The notes under the pieces: model-generated
Seen by the model: the letters and a program-made list of their open reading frames with translations, nothing else
Told to the model about the DNA's origin: nothing
The model's database searches: none
Translations under genes and position numbers: made by a program
Assembly: GCF_003315075.1 (NCBI RefSeq)
Contig: NZ_QNRJ01000012.1
Span: forward strand, 1 to 64,000
Source: Rossellomorea aquimaris
GTDB taxonomy: Bacteria; Bacillota; Bacilli; Bacillales; Bacillaceae_B
Direction of reading: 5' to 3'
DNA: 64,000 nucleotides
Shown here: piece by piece, positions 9,275-18,920 of the stretch
Layout of the letters: every line of letters begins with the position of its first letter
Position numbering within the stretch: position 1 is the first letter of the stretch

Positions 9275-11041
9275 TTGAAATTAGACAAAAAGCACATGCT
9301 GTTCATTACGGGACTGGCGGGTTTGATGGTTCTACTTTGGGTGTTGTTCCCTCCTGTCATTTCAGGGCGGGACATGGAGGGGAGAGGTCCTTCTTCAACC
9401 ATCGCCGCCCATTGGATCTTCTCGAAGGATTATATTCAATCCGGAACCATCACCGGAAAGGATCTGGTGATGAAAGACGTAAGTGGGAACAGCAATCATC
9501 TCCGGTTAATCAACCTTGAAGACGCTAATCAAAAACTTCCTTTCATCCGCTGGTCGGAAGAAGATTACGAACAAAAGGATGAGGTGGAGACCTTACAATT
9601 TCATCACAAAAAAAGTGATGCTGGAGGTCAATACTTTCAAACGGGCAAGGATGCCCCTTTGAATCATAATCGTTTTAAAAATGGATATACCATCGAGGCC
9701 GTATTCAAACTGCCAAAACAGTTCTCCCCGAGAGACCACGGTGACATGAGCATTATGTCAAGGGGTGGAGAGCGCTCCAACTTATCTTTATCCGACTATA
9801 AACAAGTCCATTGGACCAGTCATCCCTTGAATCTAAAACTCACCGAAACAGAATGGTCCCTTGCCCTTGATAGTGAGGAAGACTGGTATCATGTAGCGGT
9901 CGTCAATGATGGGAAACATTCTAGCATCTATATAAATGGAGTGGCGGACTTCAGGCACTCCACTGCTGAAATGATTGGGATTGATTTTGTAAAAGGAAAG
10001 GGATGGAATATCGGGGCATCAGAAAAAGCAGACGATTTGTTTGCAGGGAATTTACAGGAAGTCCGCATCGCCAATCGATCTCTCCCGAAAGAAGACTGGC
10101 TTATCCAACATAAGCCCGGTGACCATGTCAAAAGTGGGTCCAATCTCTATCAATCATTACGAACGAAAAAGAAAAATTATTCCTTTCTTTTCGTTCCGGA
10201 TCCACAAAAAACGGTGCGATATAAGCCAGAGATTTTCAAAGAGCAAATGAGATGGATTTCAAAGAGATATGAAAGGTTAAACATCGCTATGACCGCTTTC
10301 TTAGGAGACATGGTCGATCAAAGCGACTCGTTGGAGGAATGGGTACACTCTTCTACAAGCGTCGGGATCCTCGACAAAAGAAAGGCACCGTATGTGACGA
10401 TTGCCGGGAATCATGACTACGGTAAAGGAGATCCGTATCTTAAATATTATGGATCAGGGCGTTTTACGGACAAATCGTATTATAAAGATTCTTCCCCTTC
10501 TGGATATAGTTCGTATTCCATCATTAAAGCGGGAAGCTATCCTTACTTATTCCTATCCCTCGATATGGAACATATGAAGGAGGACATTCCCTGGGCAAAG
10601 AAGGTTCTAAAAGCCCATCCCAAAACACCGACCATCCTTCTTTCCCATCAAATCCTCAATATAGATGGAGCGGCACCCATCGAAACGGATAGAGGGACAC
10701 TGGCCTGGGATGAACTGGTCAACCCATTTAACCAGGTGTTTATGACGGTCAATGGCCATCATCAAGGCTCCACTCACAGAGTGAAACAAAATGCTGCAGG
10801 TAATCCCGTGTTACAAATGCTTGTCGACTACCAGTCAAGCTATCACGGGGGCAATGGCTGGATGCGGTTTGCAGAATTCGATGAAGCCGATGAAGTGATT
10901 AAGTTTAAGACCTATTCCCCATGGGTGGATAAGCTACCGAGACCGCAGAAAACGTATTTCGATGTGGCGTATTTAACGGGGGTGCGTGATCAATTTCAGA
11001 TACCGTTTGATTTTGAGGAGCGGTTTGATTTTGCACGGTGA
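9275..11041 (+). CDS. Membrane-anchored LamG-like plus calcineurin-type metallophosphoesterase
   Basis: The protein is 588 aa. An N-terminal hydrophobic anchor or signal (about 8-30) is followed by a LamG/concanavalin-like domain (about 40-275; ends HVAVVNDG...IYING) and a calcineurin-like phosphoesterase domain (about 300-560). Metal motifs visible are VPDPQ, GDMVDQ, GNHDY, LSHQ and NGHH, so the dinuclear site looks complete. TTG at 9275 has AAAGGAGGG upstream. It probably acts outside the membrane on a phosphoester attached to, or found near, a polysaccharide. The substrate is unknown. It is a single gene flanked by terminators. Confidence 0.85.
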   Translation: MKLDKKHMLFITGLAGLMVLLWVLFPPVISGRDMEGRGPSSTIAAHWIFSKDYIQSGTITGKDLVMKDVSGNSNHLRLINLEDANQKLPFIRWSEEDYEQKDEVETLQFHHKKSDAGGQYFQTGKDAPLNHNRFKNGYTIEAVFKLPKQFSPRDHGDMSIMSRGGERSNLSLSDYKQVHWTSHPLNLKLTETEWSLALDSEEDWYHVAVVNDGKHSSIYINGVADFRHSTAEMIGIDFVKGKGWNIGASEKADDLFAGNLQEVRIANRSLPKEDWLIQHKPGDHVKSGSNLYQSLRTKKKNYSFLFVPDPQKTVRYKPEIFKEQMRWISKRYERLNIAMTAFLGDMVDQSDSLEEWVHSSTSVGILDKRKAPYVTIAGNHDYGKGDPYLKYYGSGRFTDKSYYKDSSPSGYSSYSIIKAGSYPYLFLSLDMEHMKEDIPWAKKVLKAHPKTPTILLSHQILNIDGAAPIETDRGTLAWDELVNPFNQVFMTVNGHHQGSTHRVKQNAAGNPVLQMLVDYQSSYHGGNGWMRFAEFDEADEVIKFKTYSPWVDKLPRPQKTYFDVAYLTGVRDQFQIPFDFEERFDFAR

Positions 11042-11069
11042 TCAATGGGGGAGGCGGAAATATATAAAA

Positions 11070-11098
11070 GAAGCATGAAGAGTGGATCTTCATGCTTC
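11070..11098. terminator. Convergent-gene hairpin terminator
   Basis: A perfect GAAGCATGAAG / CTTCATGCTTC stem lies between converging genes. On the minus strand it is followed by TTTTATAT, so it serves the protease gene best. Confidence 0.8.
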
Positions 11099-11111
11099 AC
11101 AAACCTAAGAA

Positions 11112-12764
11112 TTATTCCATAATCCCAACAGAATCAAACCCTCCAGCAGCTGCTTCTGCCTCTCCACTGCCTTCTCCATACAAGTCGACAGCAGATTGAA
11201 TGATCGCTTGACGGGCATCACTGAATTCAGACGTAGGAGTCAAATAAACCGTCAATGCACGGTAATAAATTTTCCCGAGCTTTTCACGTCCGATATCCTG
11301 AGCCGTCAGGTAGGCGGCATGATTAATGATGGAGGAGTTAATATGAACACCCCCGTTGTCGAGGGAACGGGGAAGATCATAAAATTCATCCATATGCGAT
11401 GGGTATTTGCCTTCACCATTTCCGTACTCTACATATTTTGCTCCTACAGGGTACTTGCTCGGGTCACTCAAGCTGCGAAGCGATTCTCGCCCGTCTGCTT
11501 TGGCAGCTGGTGCCATGATGTCTTCACCGAGCTCCCAGTTCTCGTCATCGATCAATGCGCCGAAAATGTCTGCGAAAGCTTCATTCAGCGCACCTGGTTG
11601 AAAGCGGTACACAAGATTGGCGGAGTTGGAAATGACTCCGTGGGTCATTTCATGAGCCGCCACGTCAAGCCCGGCAGATAATGGAATCATGAATTCTCCA
11701 TCCCCGTCCCCATACGTCATTTGGCGTCCATTCCAGAAGGCGTTGTTATAATTTGTTCCGTAATGAACATAAGAAACTATCGCCATTCCTTCATCATCCA
11801 GGGAATTTCGTCCATGCTCATTAAGGTAATAATCGTATACCTTTTCTGAGTTATAATGGGCGTCCACGGCAGGACGATCATACTCTGATTTAAATGAAGC
11901 ATCCTTATTGGAGAATATCTCTCTTGAAGGATAATCGTATGTTAAAATCCCCTCCAAATCCTCATGACTATAATCCGCCATCTGAAACTCGGTGCCTGAA
12001 CGCGGTTCCTTTACTTGTGAAATATGTAAAAGACGATGTTCCCCTAATACACCGGTCCCTGTTCCTGTTTGAGTTTTGATCTTTTCCGAGTGCATAATTC
12101 CATTATATTGATCCACCACTTTTCCACTTTTCGCATCCACGAACACAAACCAGTTTCCAGGCTCTTCTCCTAAGAAGTTCACATTCACTTTATAGGCTAC
12201 ATGATTTTTCCCTTCAAACGGGTAGATCACGAGTTCCGAAGTTGGAGTGTATTCTGTTTTTTCTGGAGCTTAAACAGAGGCTTTCGCTGCTTCTACTGCT
12301 TTTTCACTGGTAACTAGTGTAGACGTATTCAGTTCGCTCGTTTCCACTTGTTCATTGTAAGAACCATTCACAGCTGTGATTTCATTGTTTTGGTTATAGT
12401 GAACAATGATCTCAGATCCTTCAACCGGCAGTCCATTCTTTGTTTGATGAAAGCGGATGTGAGTCATCCCCAGCTCATCTTTTTTTGATTCCTTCACTTT
12501 TAAACTGGCTTTGGGATTTTTCATTACTATTTTATTTTTATGTTGATCTAAATAATTAAGAGCATCATTAGAATTAACTGCAAGACGTTTGACTGCCTGC
12601 TTTTCTTTTACAAAAAGAGGGACATTGGCCTTCACATTCCATTCTTTAGAAGCTGCATTTATTGCGTGTTCATGAGGTTGGACGGCAAGGGCATCATTGG
12701 ACGGAAGAGCGGCAGAAAAGAGAGTAGTAGAAAGGATAATTGGTGCGATTAGTATTTTCTTCAA
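11112..12764 (-). pseudogene. Thermolysin-family (M4) neutral protease interrupted by an in-frame TAA
   Basis: Read through, the gene gives about 550 residues, the normal prepro length for bacillolysins. The start is TTG at 12764, just after GAGGAAATAAT. A signal peptide ending at DALA is followed by FTP and PepSY propeptide segments, then a mature M4 domain with HEMTH (codons near 11654-11640), the downstream Glu ligand in GALNEAFADIFG, and catalytic His in GGVHINSS. A single TAA at 12270-12272 interrupts the propeptide while the flanking sequence stays in the same frame. The downstream part has no signal peptide of its own, so protease would not be exported unless the stop is suppressed. 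It is a recent nonsense mutation or a sequencing error. Confidence 0.85.
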
Positions 12765-13238
12765 ATTATTTCCTCATTTAGTAGCTTATGTACAAGTATA
12801 GAGAGGGAGGAAAATAATTACATGATTCATATTTATTATCTTAATAGTCTGAAAATATGGGTGTTTATTGGTAGGAGTAGAAGTATGCTATGGGGAAATT
12901 TGAGTAATGAATACCTCTTTGTTATTCATTTCGGAATTCAAGTAATGAGTAGGAACTAGTTATTGTCGAAAGAAAAAGAATAATGGGGAGATTATATAAA
13001 TATAAATAGGTTATAAATAGAAGTTTTATGGGTACTTAGAATTATGTGAAGGATAATCCCTACAATAATAAAATAATTAATGCCCCGGTTTTATTAAACC
13101 TGTAATAGAGACAGACTCAACTGAAAAAGTTGTCGATAAGTATTCTTTCTTAATAGATAGATTATTCTGAAATCTATTCTATAATAGAGGTACAGGAAAT
13201 ATCTGTTAAACAAATTTACTTTGTTAGGAGGAATAACG
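12765..13238. other. AT-rich intergenic region without genes
   Basis: There is no open frame with a ribosome binding site, no strong hairpin and no repeat family. A possible -10 TATAAT-like stretch (CTATAATAG, about 13180-13190) could serve the small ORF at 13239. Confidence 0.4.
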
Positions 13239-13364
13239 ATGTCTGGATATTATATGAAAGAAATATGGACCCCGTTAAAATTAGTTGGGGTAAAAATTTT
13301 TAAAACTGAAGAAAATCGGATATTTATGAAGTTTCTCAAGAAACCAAGAAAGCGCATTTTCTAA
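13239..13364 (+). CDS. Small basic ORF (41 aa), function unknown
   Basis: An excellent ribosome binding site (TAGGAGG) sits eight bases before ATG at 13239. The 41-aa product starts MSGYYMKEIWTP and ends with a Lys/Arg-rich tail (KKPRKRIF). A putative promoter (TATAAT-like, about 13180) lies upstream. It may be a real peptide gene or a decayed gene start. Confidence 0.4.
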   Translation: MSGYYMKEIWTPLKLVGVKIFKTEENRIFMKFLKKPRKRIF

Positions 13365-13647
13365 AAATATAAAGTGGTATTTCAAGTAGAACATCAGCAA
13401 CGTGATGTAAGTTACTCTTTCAGTTAGCCGCTATTTGCGTATTTCCATCTGTACTTTATGCAGTCAGCCTTTCATTCCCAATTACTTTTCATACACTATC
13501 CTCACAATTTATTCTCCATAAACCATTTAAGAAGATGATAGAACCAAATTTTTAAGTCTAGAATTCACCTTTCAAAAATAATATAGGTTTGTAAGCTGAC
13601 ATATTGTTTGGCGTTACATATCATTTCAACTCGAAGGGGCTGGGATC
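13365..13647 (+). other. Possible decayed membrane-peptide gene and leader of the next gene
   Basis: From about 13375 two overlapping frames read plausibly as coding: MVFQVEHQQRDVSYSF, then, after a shift, a hydrophobic stretch LAAICVFPSVLYAVSLSF ending at a TAA near 13554. Neither has a good start site, so this may be a relic. The remaining sequence is the untranslated leader of the 13648 gene. Confidence 0.25.
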
Positions 13648-15114
13648 ATGAAGAAAATCAGTACCGGTTTATTTGTCATTCTATTGATCTTCTGTTTTAG
13701 TGTTTCACCGTCGCTTGCCGCAGGTCCGTTTGATCACCCAACCATTAAGGAAGAACTTCACTCCCTCTCAAAGAAACAATCTTCAACGACACTTGATAAC
13801 TCAACATTCACAAGACTGAAAGAAAGGATGAAAGGATTAAAGAAGTCCGATGAAATGAGGTTGATGGGTGAGGTGTATGAACAGGAACCCAATGATTATC
13901 CTTACCAGGCTGACTATATCCGCCTCGACGACATCGTACTAGGCACCTTTTGGTGGGCTGAAGACTTGGATTTTTACAGCTTGGATATCGATGAAACGCA
14001 AGATACGTATATTTACGGAACCACATTGACGACTCTCAATGACCTGGGATATTTACTTTTCACCCCGGAAGGAGAGCCTGTTTATCCTGATGAATGGCTG
14101 GAAGATGGAAGAGATAAGCTACAGATTTATTATTCATTACCTCCAGGCTCGTATTATCTCGCAGCCACTGATCTCAATATGTTCGGCGGGGAAGGAGTAT
14201 ATGGGTTAACCGCATTCACTGGAGAAGAAACCGTAGATAATGTGTATCGTATTTATGGAAAGGACCGGCATGAAACCGCGATTGAAATTTCAAAGGCAGG
14301 ATGGCCTGACGGGGCCGAGACAGTTGTATTGGCAAGGGACACCACATTCCCTGACGCTTTGGCAGGTGCCCCGTTCGCTTACCAACAAGATGCGCCGATC
14401 CTATTGAACCCAAAGGATAGCTTGAATGGTAAGGTGAAAGACCGAATAAAAGAACTAGGGGCGAAGAAGGTTGTCATTTTAGGAGGAGAGGGTGCGATAT
14501 CGGCTAAAGTGGCAAAGGAATTGAAGAATAACGGATTGGAGGTTCGCAGGATCGGAGGAAAAACACGCTATGAAACGGCAGCGAAACTTGCAAAAGAATT
14601 AGGGTATTATGATAAGGCAATCATTGCATACGGCGGCAACTTCCCGGATGCCTTATCCATCGCACCTTATGCTGCCTCCAACGGAATACCGATTCTGTTA
14701 AGTCCTGCCAATGAATTAGCGAATGAAACGAAGGAAGCTCTGAAGTCCGTCACGGACACGATCATTGTCGGAGGAAAATCAGCCATTTCAGATGGAGTCC
14801 AAAAGCAACTGGCTAAAACGAATCCTGTACGGATTTCAGGTAAAGACCGTTATGAAACATCGGTCAACATCGCCACACAGCTTGAAATGCCGGGAGATAT
14901 CATTACGGTTGCGACAGGTCAAAACTTTGCCGATGCACTGACAGGATCTGTACTTGCCGCTAAATATTACGAACCTATCATCCTGGTAGAAAAAAATAAA
15001 GTGCCTGATCCTGTACGAAAGTATATCTCAGATAATGGAACATGGTACTACACTGTACTTGGGGGGGAAGGAGCCGTTTCTCAAAAAGTTGTAGAGGAGC
15101 TCAGTGGTTTGTAA
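13648..15114 (+). CDS. Secreted PPC-domain protein with three CWB2 repeats
   Basis: The protein is 488 aa. A signal peptide (cleavage near SLAA, residue 25) and a charged helical spacer are followed by a PPC-like beta-sandwich (about 70-190; EQEPNDYPYQAD opening and LPPGSYYLAA signature). CWB2 repeats run from about 197 to 488 (RIYGKDRHETAI, RIGGKTRYETAA, RISGKDRYETSV). There is no catalytic module. It may be a structural or carbohydrate/protein-binding surface protein, a stand-alone version of the PPC element also present in the protease at 4348. AAGGGGCTGGG precedes the ATG. The closest architectural match in the window is the gene at 39274. Confidence 0.88.
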   Translation: MKKISTGLFVILLIFCFSVSPSLAAGPFDHPTIKEELHSLSKKQSSTTLDNSTFTRLKERMKGLKKSDEMRLMGEVYEQEPNDYPYQADYIRLDDIVLGTFWWAEDLDFYSLDIDETQDTYIYGTTLTTLNDLGYLLFTPEGEPVYPDEWLEDGRDKLQIYYSLPPGSYYLAATDLNMFGGEGVYGLTAFTGEETVDNVYRIYGKDRHETAIEISKAGWPDGAETVVLARDTTFPDALAGAPFAYQQDAPILLNPKDSLNGKVKDRIKELGAKKVVILGGEGAISAKVAKELKNNGLEVRRIGGKTRYETAAKLAKELGYYDKAIIAYGGNFPDALSIAPYAASNGIPILLSPANELANETKEALKSVTDTIIVGGKSAISDGVQKQLAKTNPVRISGKDRYETSVNIATQLEMPGDIITVATGQNFADALTGSVLAAKYYEPIILVEKNKVPDPVRKYISDNGTWYYTVLGGEGAVSQKVVEELSGL

Positions 15115-15131
15115 GTTATATAACATGACAG

Positions 15132-15173
15132 AAAGACTAATGATCACTCTTAGGGTGGCCATTAGTCTTTTTT
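15132..15173 (+). terminator. Hairpin terminator
   Basis: An AAAGACTAATG / CATTAGTCTTT stem is followed by TTTT. Confidence 0.88.
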
Positions 15174-15291
15174 ATCCATTCAAGGAATCTTTCAATGTAA
15201 AAATACCAAATGACTCTCATCCTGTCCCTCTTTTTCTGTTATGATGATATCAACGAATATTTGACAATAACCGGAATGAAGGGACTGCCAT

Positions 15292-16416
15292 TTGATGACT
15301 AGTGCTTCTGCCATGTTAATAGAATTTCTTGAAAATCATTCAGACGAATTTTTACATAATTGGCGAAAGAGTATCGTCATTTCAGATAATGATTTATATA
15401 AAGAAGAAGTGTTGAATAATGGAGTGAAAATGTTTCAGTTAGTAAAGCGTGCGATCGAAACGCCTCTCAGTGAAGAGGAGATCACTTATCTCGCCTATAA
15501 GACCGCCCTGGAACGGGTAAACGCCAACGTGAATATAAGTGAGTTTGTCTATAACGTAAATGTCGGGAAAAGTATCATTATCAAGTGGGTGAGCAATTCA
15601 GGAATTGAACTCCGGGATTTGCAGCCTATCATTGAAGAAATCAATGCGCTTTTCGACCGTTTCTCTTACTTAGCCGTTAGAAAATACACGGAAATTAGAG
15701 AGCAGCAGCTTCAGGAAAAGGAATTGTACATCGATCAAACCCATAAAGAACGGCTGACGATCCTTGGCCAGATGAGTTCAAGCTTCGTCCATGAATTCAG
15801 GAATCCCCTCACGTCGATCATCGGGTTTACCAAGCTCTTGCAGAACGGTTATCCTGAATTACCTTACCTCGATATTATGCAGCATGAGCTGGAGCAATTG
15901 AATTACCGGATCTCTCAATTCCTCCATGTGTCGAGAAAGGATTTGATTGAGAGTACAAGGGAAGAGATCATTCTTACAGATCATCTGGAAGACACCATTG
16001 AATTTCTATATCCGAGCCTTCTGGATGGTGATGTATCCATTGACTTTCAGTGCGATGCCGCCATAAAGGTGCTGGGGAACCGGGATGAGCTGAGACAGGT
16101 CTTTCTTAACCTCATCATGAACTCGATCGACGCGCTTCAAGAAGTGGCTGGGCACCGTCAAATCACCATTTCATGCGAAGAAGAAGCAGGCAAAACAAAG
16201 CTGGAAATCTCCAATAATGGCCCGCGGATTAAAGAAGAAACCATCGAAGCCATCTTCGAACCTTTTTACACGACGAAAGACCTCGGAACGGGAATCGGTC
16301 TTTATATTTGTAAAAAGTTGATTGAAAAGCATGAGGGGGAAATCCGCTGTCAATCGAACGATGAATGGACGACGTTTACGATCGGTATACCTGTTGAATC
16401 TAATATGGTTATTTAA
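15292..16416 (+). CDS. Soluble sensor histidine kinase, sporulation-kinase type
   Basis: The protein is 374 aa with no membrane segments. The N-terminal helical domain (about 8-135) resembles the RsbR_N/HisK_N globin-like sensor domains of Bacillus sporulation kinases. HisKA carries the phospho-acceptor His167 in FVHEFRNPLTS, and the HATPase domain (about 250-370) has NLIMNSIDAL and GTGIGLYICKKL. The C-terminus is typical of orphan KinA-E-type kinases that feed Spo0F. No response regulator is adjacent, which supports an orphan kinase (inference). TTG 15292 or ATG 15295 could be the start, with GAAGGGA upstream. Confidence 0.85.
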   Translation: MMTSASAMLIEFLENHSDEFLHNWRKSIVISDNDLYKEEVLNNGVKMFQLVKRAIETPLSEEEITYLAYKTALERVNANVNISEFVYNVNVGKSIIIKWVSNSGIELRDLQPIIEEINALFDRFSYLAVRKYTEIREQQLQEKELYIDQTHKERLTILGQMSSSFVHEFRNPLTSIIGFTKLLQNGYPELPYLDIMQHELEQLNYRISQFLHVSRKDLIESTREEIILTDHLEDTIEFLYPSLLDGDVSIDFQCDAAIKVLGNRDELRQVFLNLIMNSIDALQEVAGHRQITISCEEEAGKTKLEISNNGPRIKEETIEAIFEPFYTTKDLGTGIGLYICKKLIEKHEGEIRCQSNDEWTTFTIGIPVESNMVI

Positions 16417-16430
16417 TAGATTTCTGACCT

Positions 16431-16466
16431 ATCGGTGCCGGGCTACGCCAGGCACCGATTTTTTTT
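16431..16466 (+). terminator. Hairpin terminator with GGTGCC...GGCACC stem
   Basis: An ATCGGTGCC / GGCACCGAT stem is followed by eight T residues. Confidence 0.9.
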
Positions 16467-16496
16467 GTTTAGATTTAGTGATTAGTAGAATGTAAA

Positions 16497-16505
16497 TGAT
16501 ATAAT
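16497..16505 (+). promoter_or_regulatory. Extended -10 element of the pilin operon
   Basis: TGATATAAT (TGn plus consensus TATAAT) lies about 45 bases before the first pilin gene. No good -35 is visible. Confidence 0.5.
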
Positions 16506-16551
16506 CGATATAGGTAAATATGATCAGTTAGAGAGGAGGTTGGATAAGATC

Positions 16552-16974
16552 ATGACGCAAAATGAAAAAGGGATTACGTTACTGGAAGTGCTTTTGTCGA
16601 TGGTGATCTTATCGATCGTACTCTTGACGATTGTGAATTTTTTTCCCCAGATGGGCAGGATGAATACGTATAATGGCGAGAAGATGAAGGCTGTGAACGT
16701 GGCCAGGGGAGAACTTGCTGCGTGGAAGGAAAGTGACAGCCTTGACACACCGCCATCACATTACATAAAAAATGAGGGAACAGACCCACATCACTATCAT
16801 TATTTCACTTCCACCATAGATGGATTTAAGGTAAAGGTAACGATCGATAAACAATCTGATTTGGATACAACAGGATCTCCATCTCCAACAAAAGCTCATC
16901 AATTGCTCATCCAAGTGCTGGAAGATCAAAAAATAGTAAGTGAAACCTACGGATACATAATGGTACATGACTAA
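16552..16974 (+). CDS. Type IV prepilin-like protein (PilV-type)
   Basis: The protein is about 140 aa. The N-terminus MTQNEKG-ITLLEVLLSMVIL is a class III prepilin signal, with cleavage after Gly7 and Glu at +5, followed by a hydrophobic helix. ATG 16552 is chosen; GAGGAGG lies 12 bases upstream. It is the first gene of a three-gene overlapping operon with two more pilin-like proteins. It does not match ComGC or ComGD closely. There is no assembly ATPase, platform protein or prepilin peptidase in the window, so assembly would rely on machinery encoded elsewhere. Confidence 0.8.
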   Translation: MTQNEKGITLLEVLLSMVILSIVLLTIVNFFPQMGRMNTYNGEKMKAVNVARGELAAWKESDSLDTPPSHYIKNEGTDPHHYHYFTSTIDGFKVKVTIDKQSDLDTTGSPSPTKAHQLLIQVLEDQKIVSETYGYIMVHD

Positions 16975-16987
16975 GGAGGCTTCTACA

Positions 16988-17422
16988 TTGATACATAACG
17001 AACGTGGATTAACACTTGTTGAAGTCCTTGCTACTTTAACCATCTTGTCCATTATAGGTGCAGTTGTATGGAATGTTTTCTTTCAAGGGATCCATTATAC
17101 GAAAAAGGCCGTTTCGCAAAATAGCATTCAACAGGAAGCGAATATTATAACGATGAGGTTGACGAGGATTCATCAGACTTCGGAATCCTATGAATTGGAA
17201 AACCCGGATTGTACCATCAAAGTGAAATACAGTGAACAAGAAGAGGAGTTTCATCATAACGATCTGTGTTTTTCACTTGAAAATGCCCCGGAAGAACCCA
17301 TCCTACCAAGCAAGGTCGATTATCCTTTACTCATCACGATTACAGATAAGCATCATCCCAAAAATAAGTTCGTCATAGATACAACCTTATATAGACTGAA
17401 GGGAAGTAACCATAATGAATGA
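16988..17422 (+). CDS. Type IV prepilin-like protein (minor pilin, PilW/J-type)
   Basis: The protein is about 144 aa. MIHNERG-LTLVEVLATLTIL has the Gly/Leu cleavage site and Glu5. TTG 16988 is preferred because AAGGAGG ends eight bases upstream; the ATG at 16967 overlaps the previous stop and has no site. The C-terminal region contains two Cys (DC near 61 and LCFS near 80) that could form a disulfide. It is translationally close to the first pilin gene and overlaps the start of the third by eight bases. Confidence 0.78.
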   Translation: MIHNERGLTLVEVLATLTILSIIGAVVWNVFFQGIHYTKKAVSQNSIQQEANIITMRLTRIHQTSESYELENPDCTIKVKYSEQEEEFHHNDLCFSLENAPEEPILPSKVDYPLLITITDKHHPKNKFVIDTTLYRLKGSNHNE

Positions 17423-18545
17423 TCTAAATAACGAAAAAGGATATGCATTGGTAACCGTCCTATTAATGATGGTCGTTTTTATAGTGATCTCATTATCCTT
17501 CATGGGTCAGTCCTTTAGTAGTGTGAAACAAAATAAGGAAGTGGAGAAGGACTATCAATCGGTTGCTTTGGCGGAGATGGGCGTGGAGTATTTTGAGGGT
17601 AAGGTCAGGAATGTCTTGAAAAAAACAGAGATAGATGGGACAACAAATAGTGAAAATTTAAAAATGAAAGTTGAAGAGTCCCTGGCAAATGAAAAGGTAG
17701 AAATTGAAGGTTATGAAATGAGTTCCTATTTTCAAATCACTAAGAATGATGGTTTAACGAGCTTTACTGACCTTAATGAACAAAAGAATGAACTATTCAT
17801 ACATTTTAATAGCTTAGGAAGTTCGGAAAGTAAAGAATCTAGCTTACATACGACCATGATGATACCAATTAGAATAGGATCGACTTCATCGAAAGAACTA
17901 CCAGAGTTTAATCAAATACAGAAACCGGAAAATATTCGAGCTGAATGTAAAAACCCGCCGATTATATATAAAAGTTGTGCGGAGATATTAGTTCTCGGAT
18001 CCGGGTCTTATCCTCAAAACCATAATAACTTAGATGGCAAACTTATTTATACAACCGGAGCACTCATCCTGGATGGTAATGCCAATAACATGGATAATAC
18101 AAAAATTCATACAGACGGTTCCATGTCACTCGGGAAGAATATGAATAATGCTACAAACGTGACCCTTGAAGTAAAAGGTGCGATGAGCATTGGCGGTCAG
18201 TTAAGATTGGACAGTTCTAAGGTATACGTCGGAGGCAGCATGAGTCTTGACGGGCATATGGATATAGAAGACAAATCCTATACTTATATTGGGGGGGACG
18301 CTTCTATTTCCAAACATTTATCCATTGGTACAAACTCAAAAATGTGTGTAGCTGGTAACCTGAAAGCCGGTCAGCTAGATATAGATGGGAAGTTATATGT
18401 GAAAGGGTCAGTAGAAGGAAAAATCAAAACTGGACAGCCAACCTATGTCAATCACACTGAATTTGTGAAAAACTGCGGCGTAAGCGGCTCCTCTCAAACG
18501 TTATCCATTATGTGGGATGAAATTTCTACTGAAGTCGATTATTGA
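17415..18545 (+). CDS. PilX-like minor pilin with bactofilin/beta-helix-like C-terminus
   Basis: The protein is 376 aa. The N-terminus NNEKG-YALVTVLLMMVVFIV resembles PilX-type minor pilins, which lack the strict Glu5. Residues 40-190 form a helical/beta region. From about 195 to 345 there are short repeated turns (LDGKLIY, MSLGKNMNN, MSIGGQLRL, MSLDGHMDI, ASISKHLSI, LKAGQLDID) typical of right-handed beta-helix or bactofilin-like solenoids. Cys pairs near 176/190 and 317/354 may form disulfides. It is probably the tip or large cell-surface subunit of the pilus-like complex. Confidence 0.72.
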   Translation: MNDLNNEKGYALVTVLLMMVVFIVISLSFMGQSFSSVKQNKEVEKDYQSVALAEMGVEYFEGKVRNVLKKTEIDGTTNSENLKMKVEESLANEKVEIEGYEMSSYFQITKNDGLTSFTDLNEQKNELFIHFNSLGSSESKESSLHTTMMIPIRIGSTSSKELPEFNQIQKPENIRAECKNPPIIYKSCAEILVLGSGSYPQNHNNLDGKLIYTTGALILDGNANNMDNTKIHTDGSMSLGKNMNNATNVTLEVKGAMSIGGQLRLDSSKVYVGGSMSLDGHMDIEDKSYTYIGGDASISKHLSIGTNSKMCVAGNLKAGQLDIDGKLYVKGSVEGKIKTGQPTYVNHTEFVKNCGVSGSSQTLSIMWDEISTEVDY

Positions 18546-18558
18546 TTGTAAATGCACG

Positions 18559-18586
18559 CCTTTCACTTTTTGTGGAAGGTTTTTTT
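18559..18586 (+). terminator. Terminator of the pilin operon
   Basis: A CCTTTCAC / GTGGAAGG stem with a T-rich loop is followed by seven T residues. Confidence 0.82.
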
Positions 18587-18920
18587 ATGTCCACTCCTTC
18601 CCGTGTTAAAGCTGACTAGAATTATTCAGTGTTGTCGTAAATAAAGATTTATCGACAAAGATGCTTAATTATTTGAAAAACGGATCAATTGTTTCCAATT
18701 CCGTATCAATTATTTGAAATCAAGATTGAAAAATCCAAATCAGGATTAATCTACCGTGAAAGTGGATTAATGATTAAAGATGAGTGAAGTAATCTTTCTA
18801 TTTCATACAGATTTCTCCGAAAATAGTGCTGAAAAATATAAGAAACCAGCTTTAAGTGTTAAGAATAAACTTCAGACATAAATCCACATAAAAAAACCTC
18901 CTCGATTCCACTCGAAAAGG
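18587..18920. repeat. Intergenic phased array of GGATYAATTA-like units (copy C)
   Basis: Between converging genes, units start at about 18662 (TGCTTAATTA), 18682 (GGATCAATTG), 18703 (GTATCAATTA), 18723 (degenerate), 18743 (GGATTAATCT) and 18764 (GGATTAATGA). Spacing is 20-21 bases. Two better-kept arrays lie at 54320 and 62914. There is no open frame with a start site. Confidence 0.6.

Noticed and set aside
16552..17422. Pilin genes as part of the comG operon
   Set aside because: There are no comGA/comGB genes and the sequences do not match ComGC/ComGD. Closeness to comK (8 kb away) alone is not evidence.
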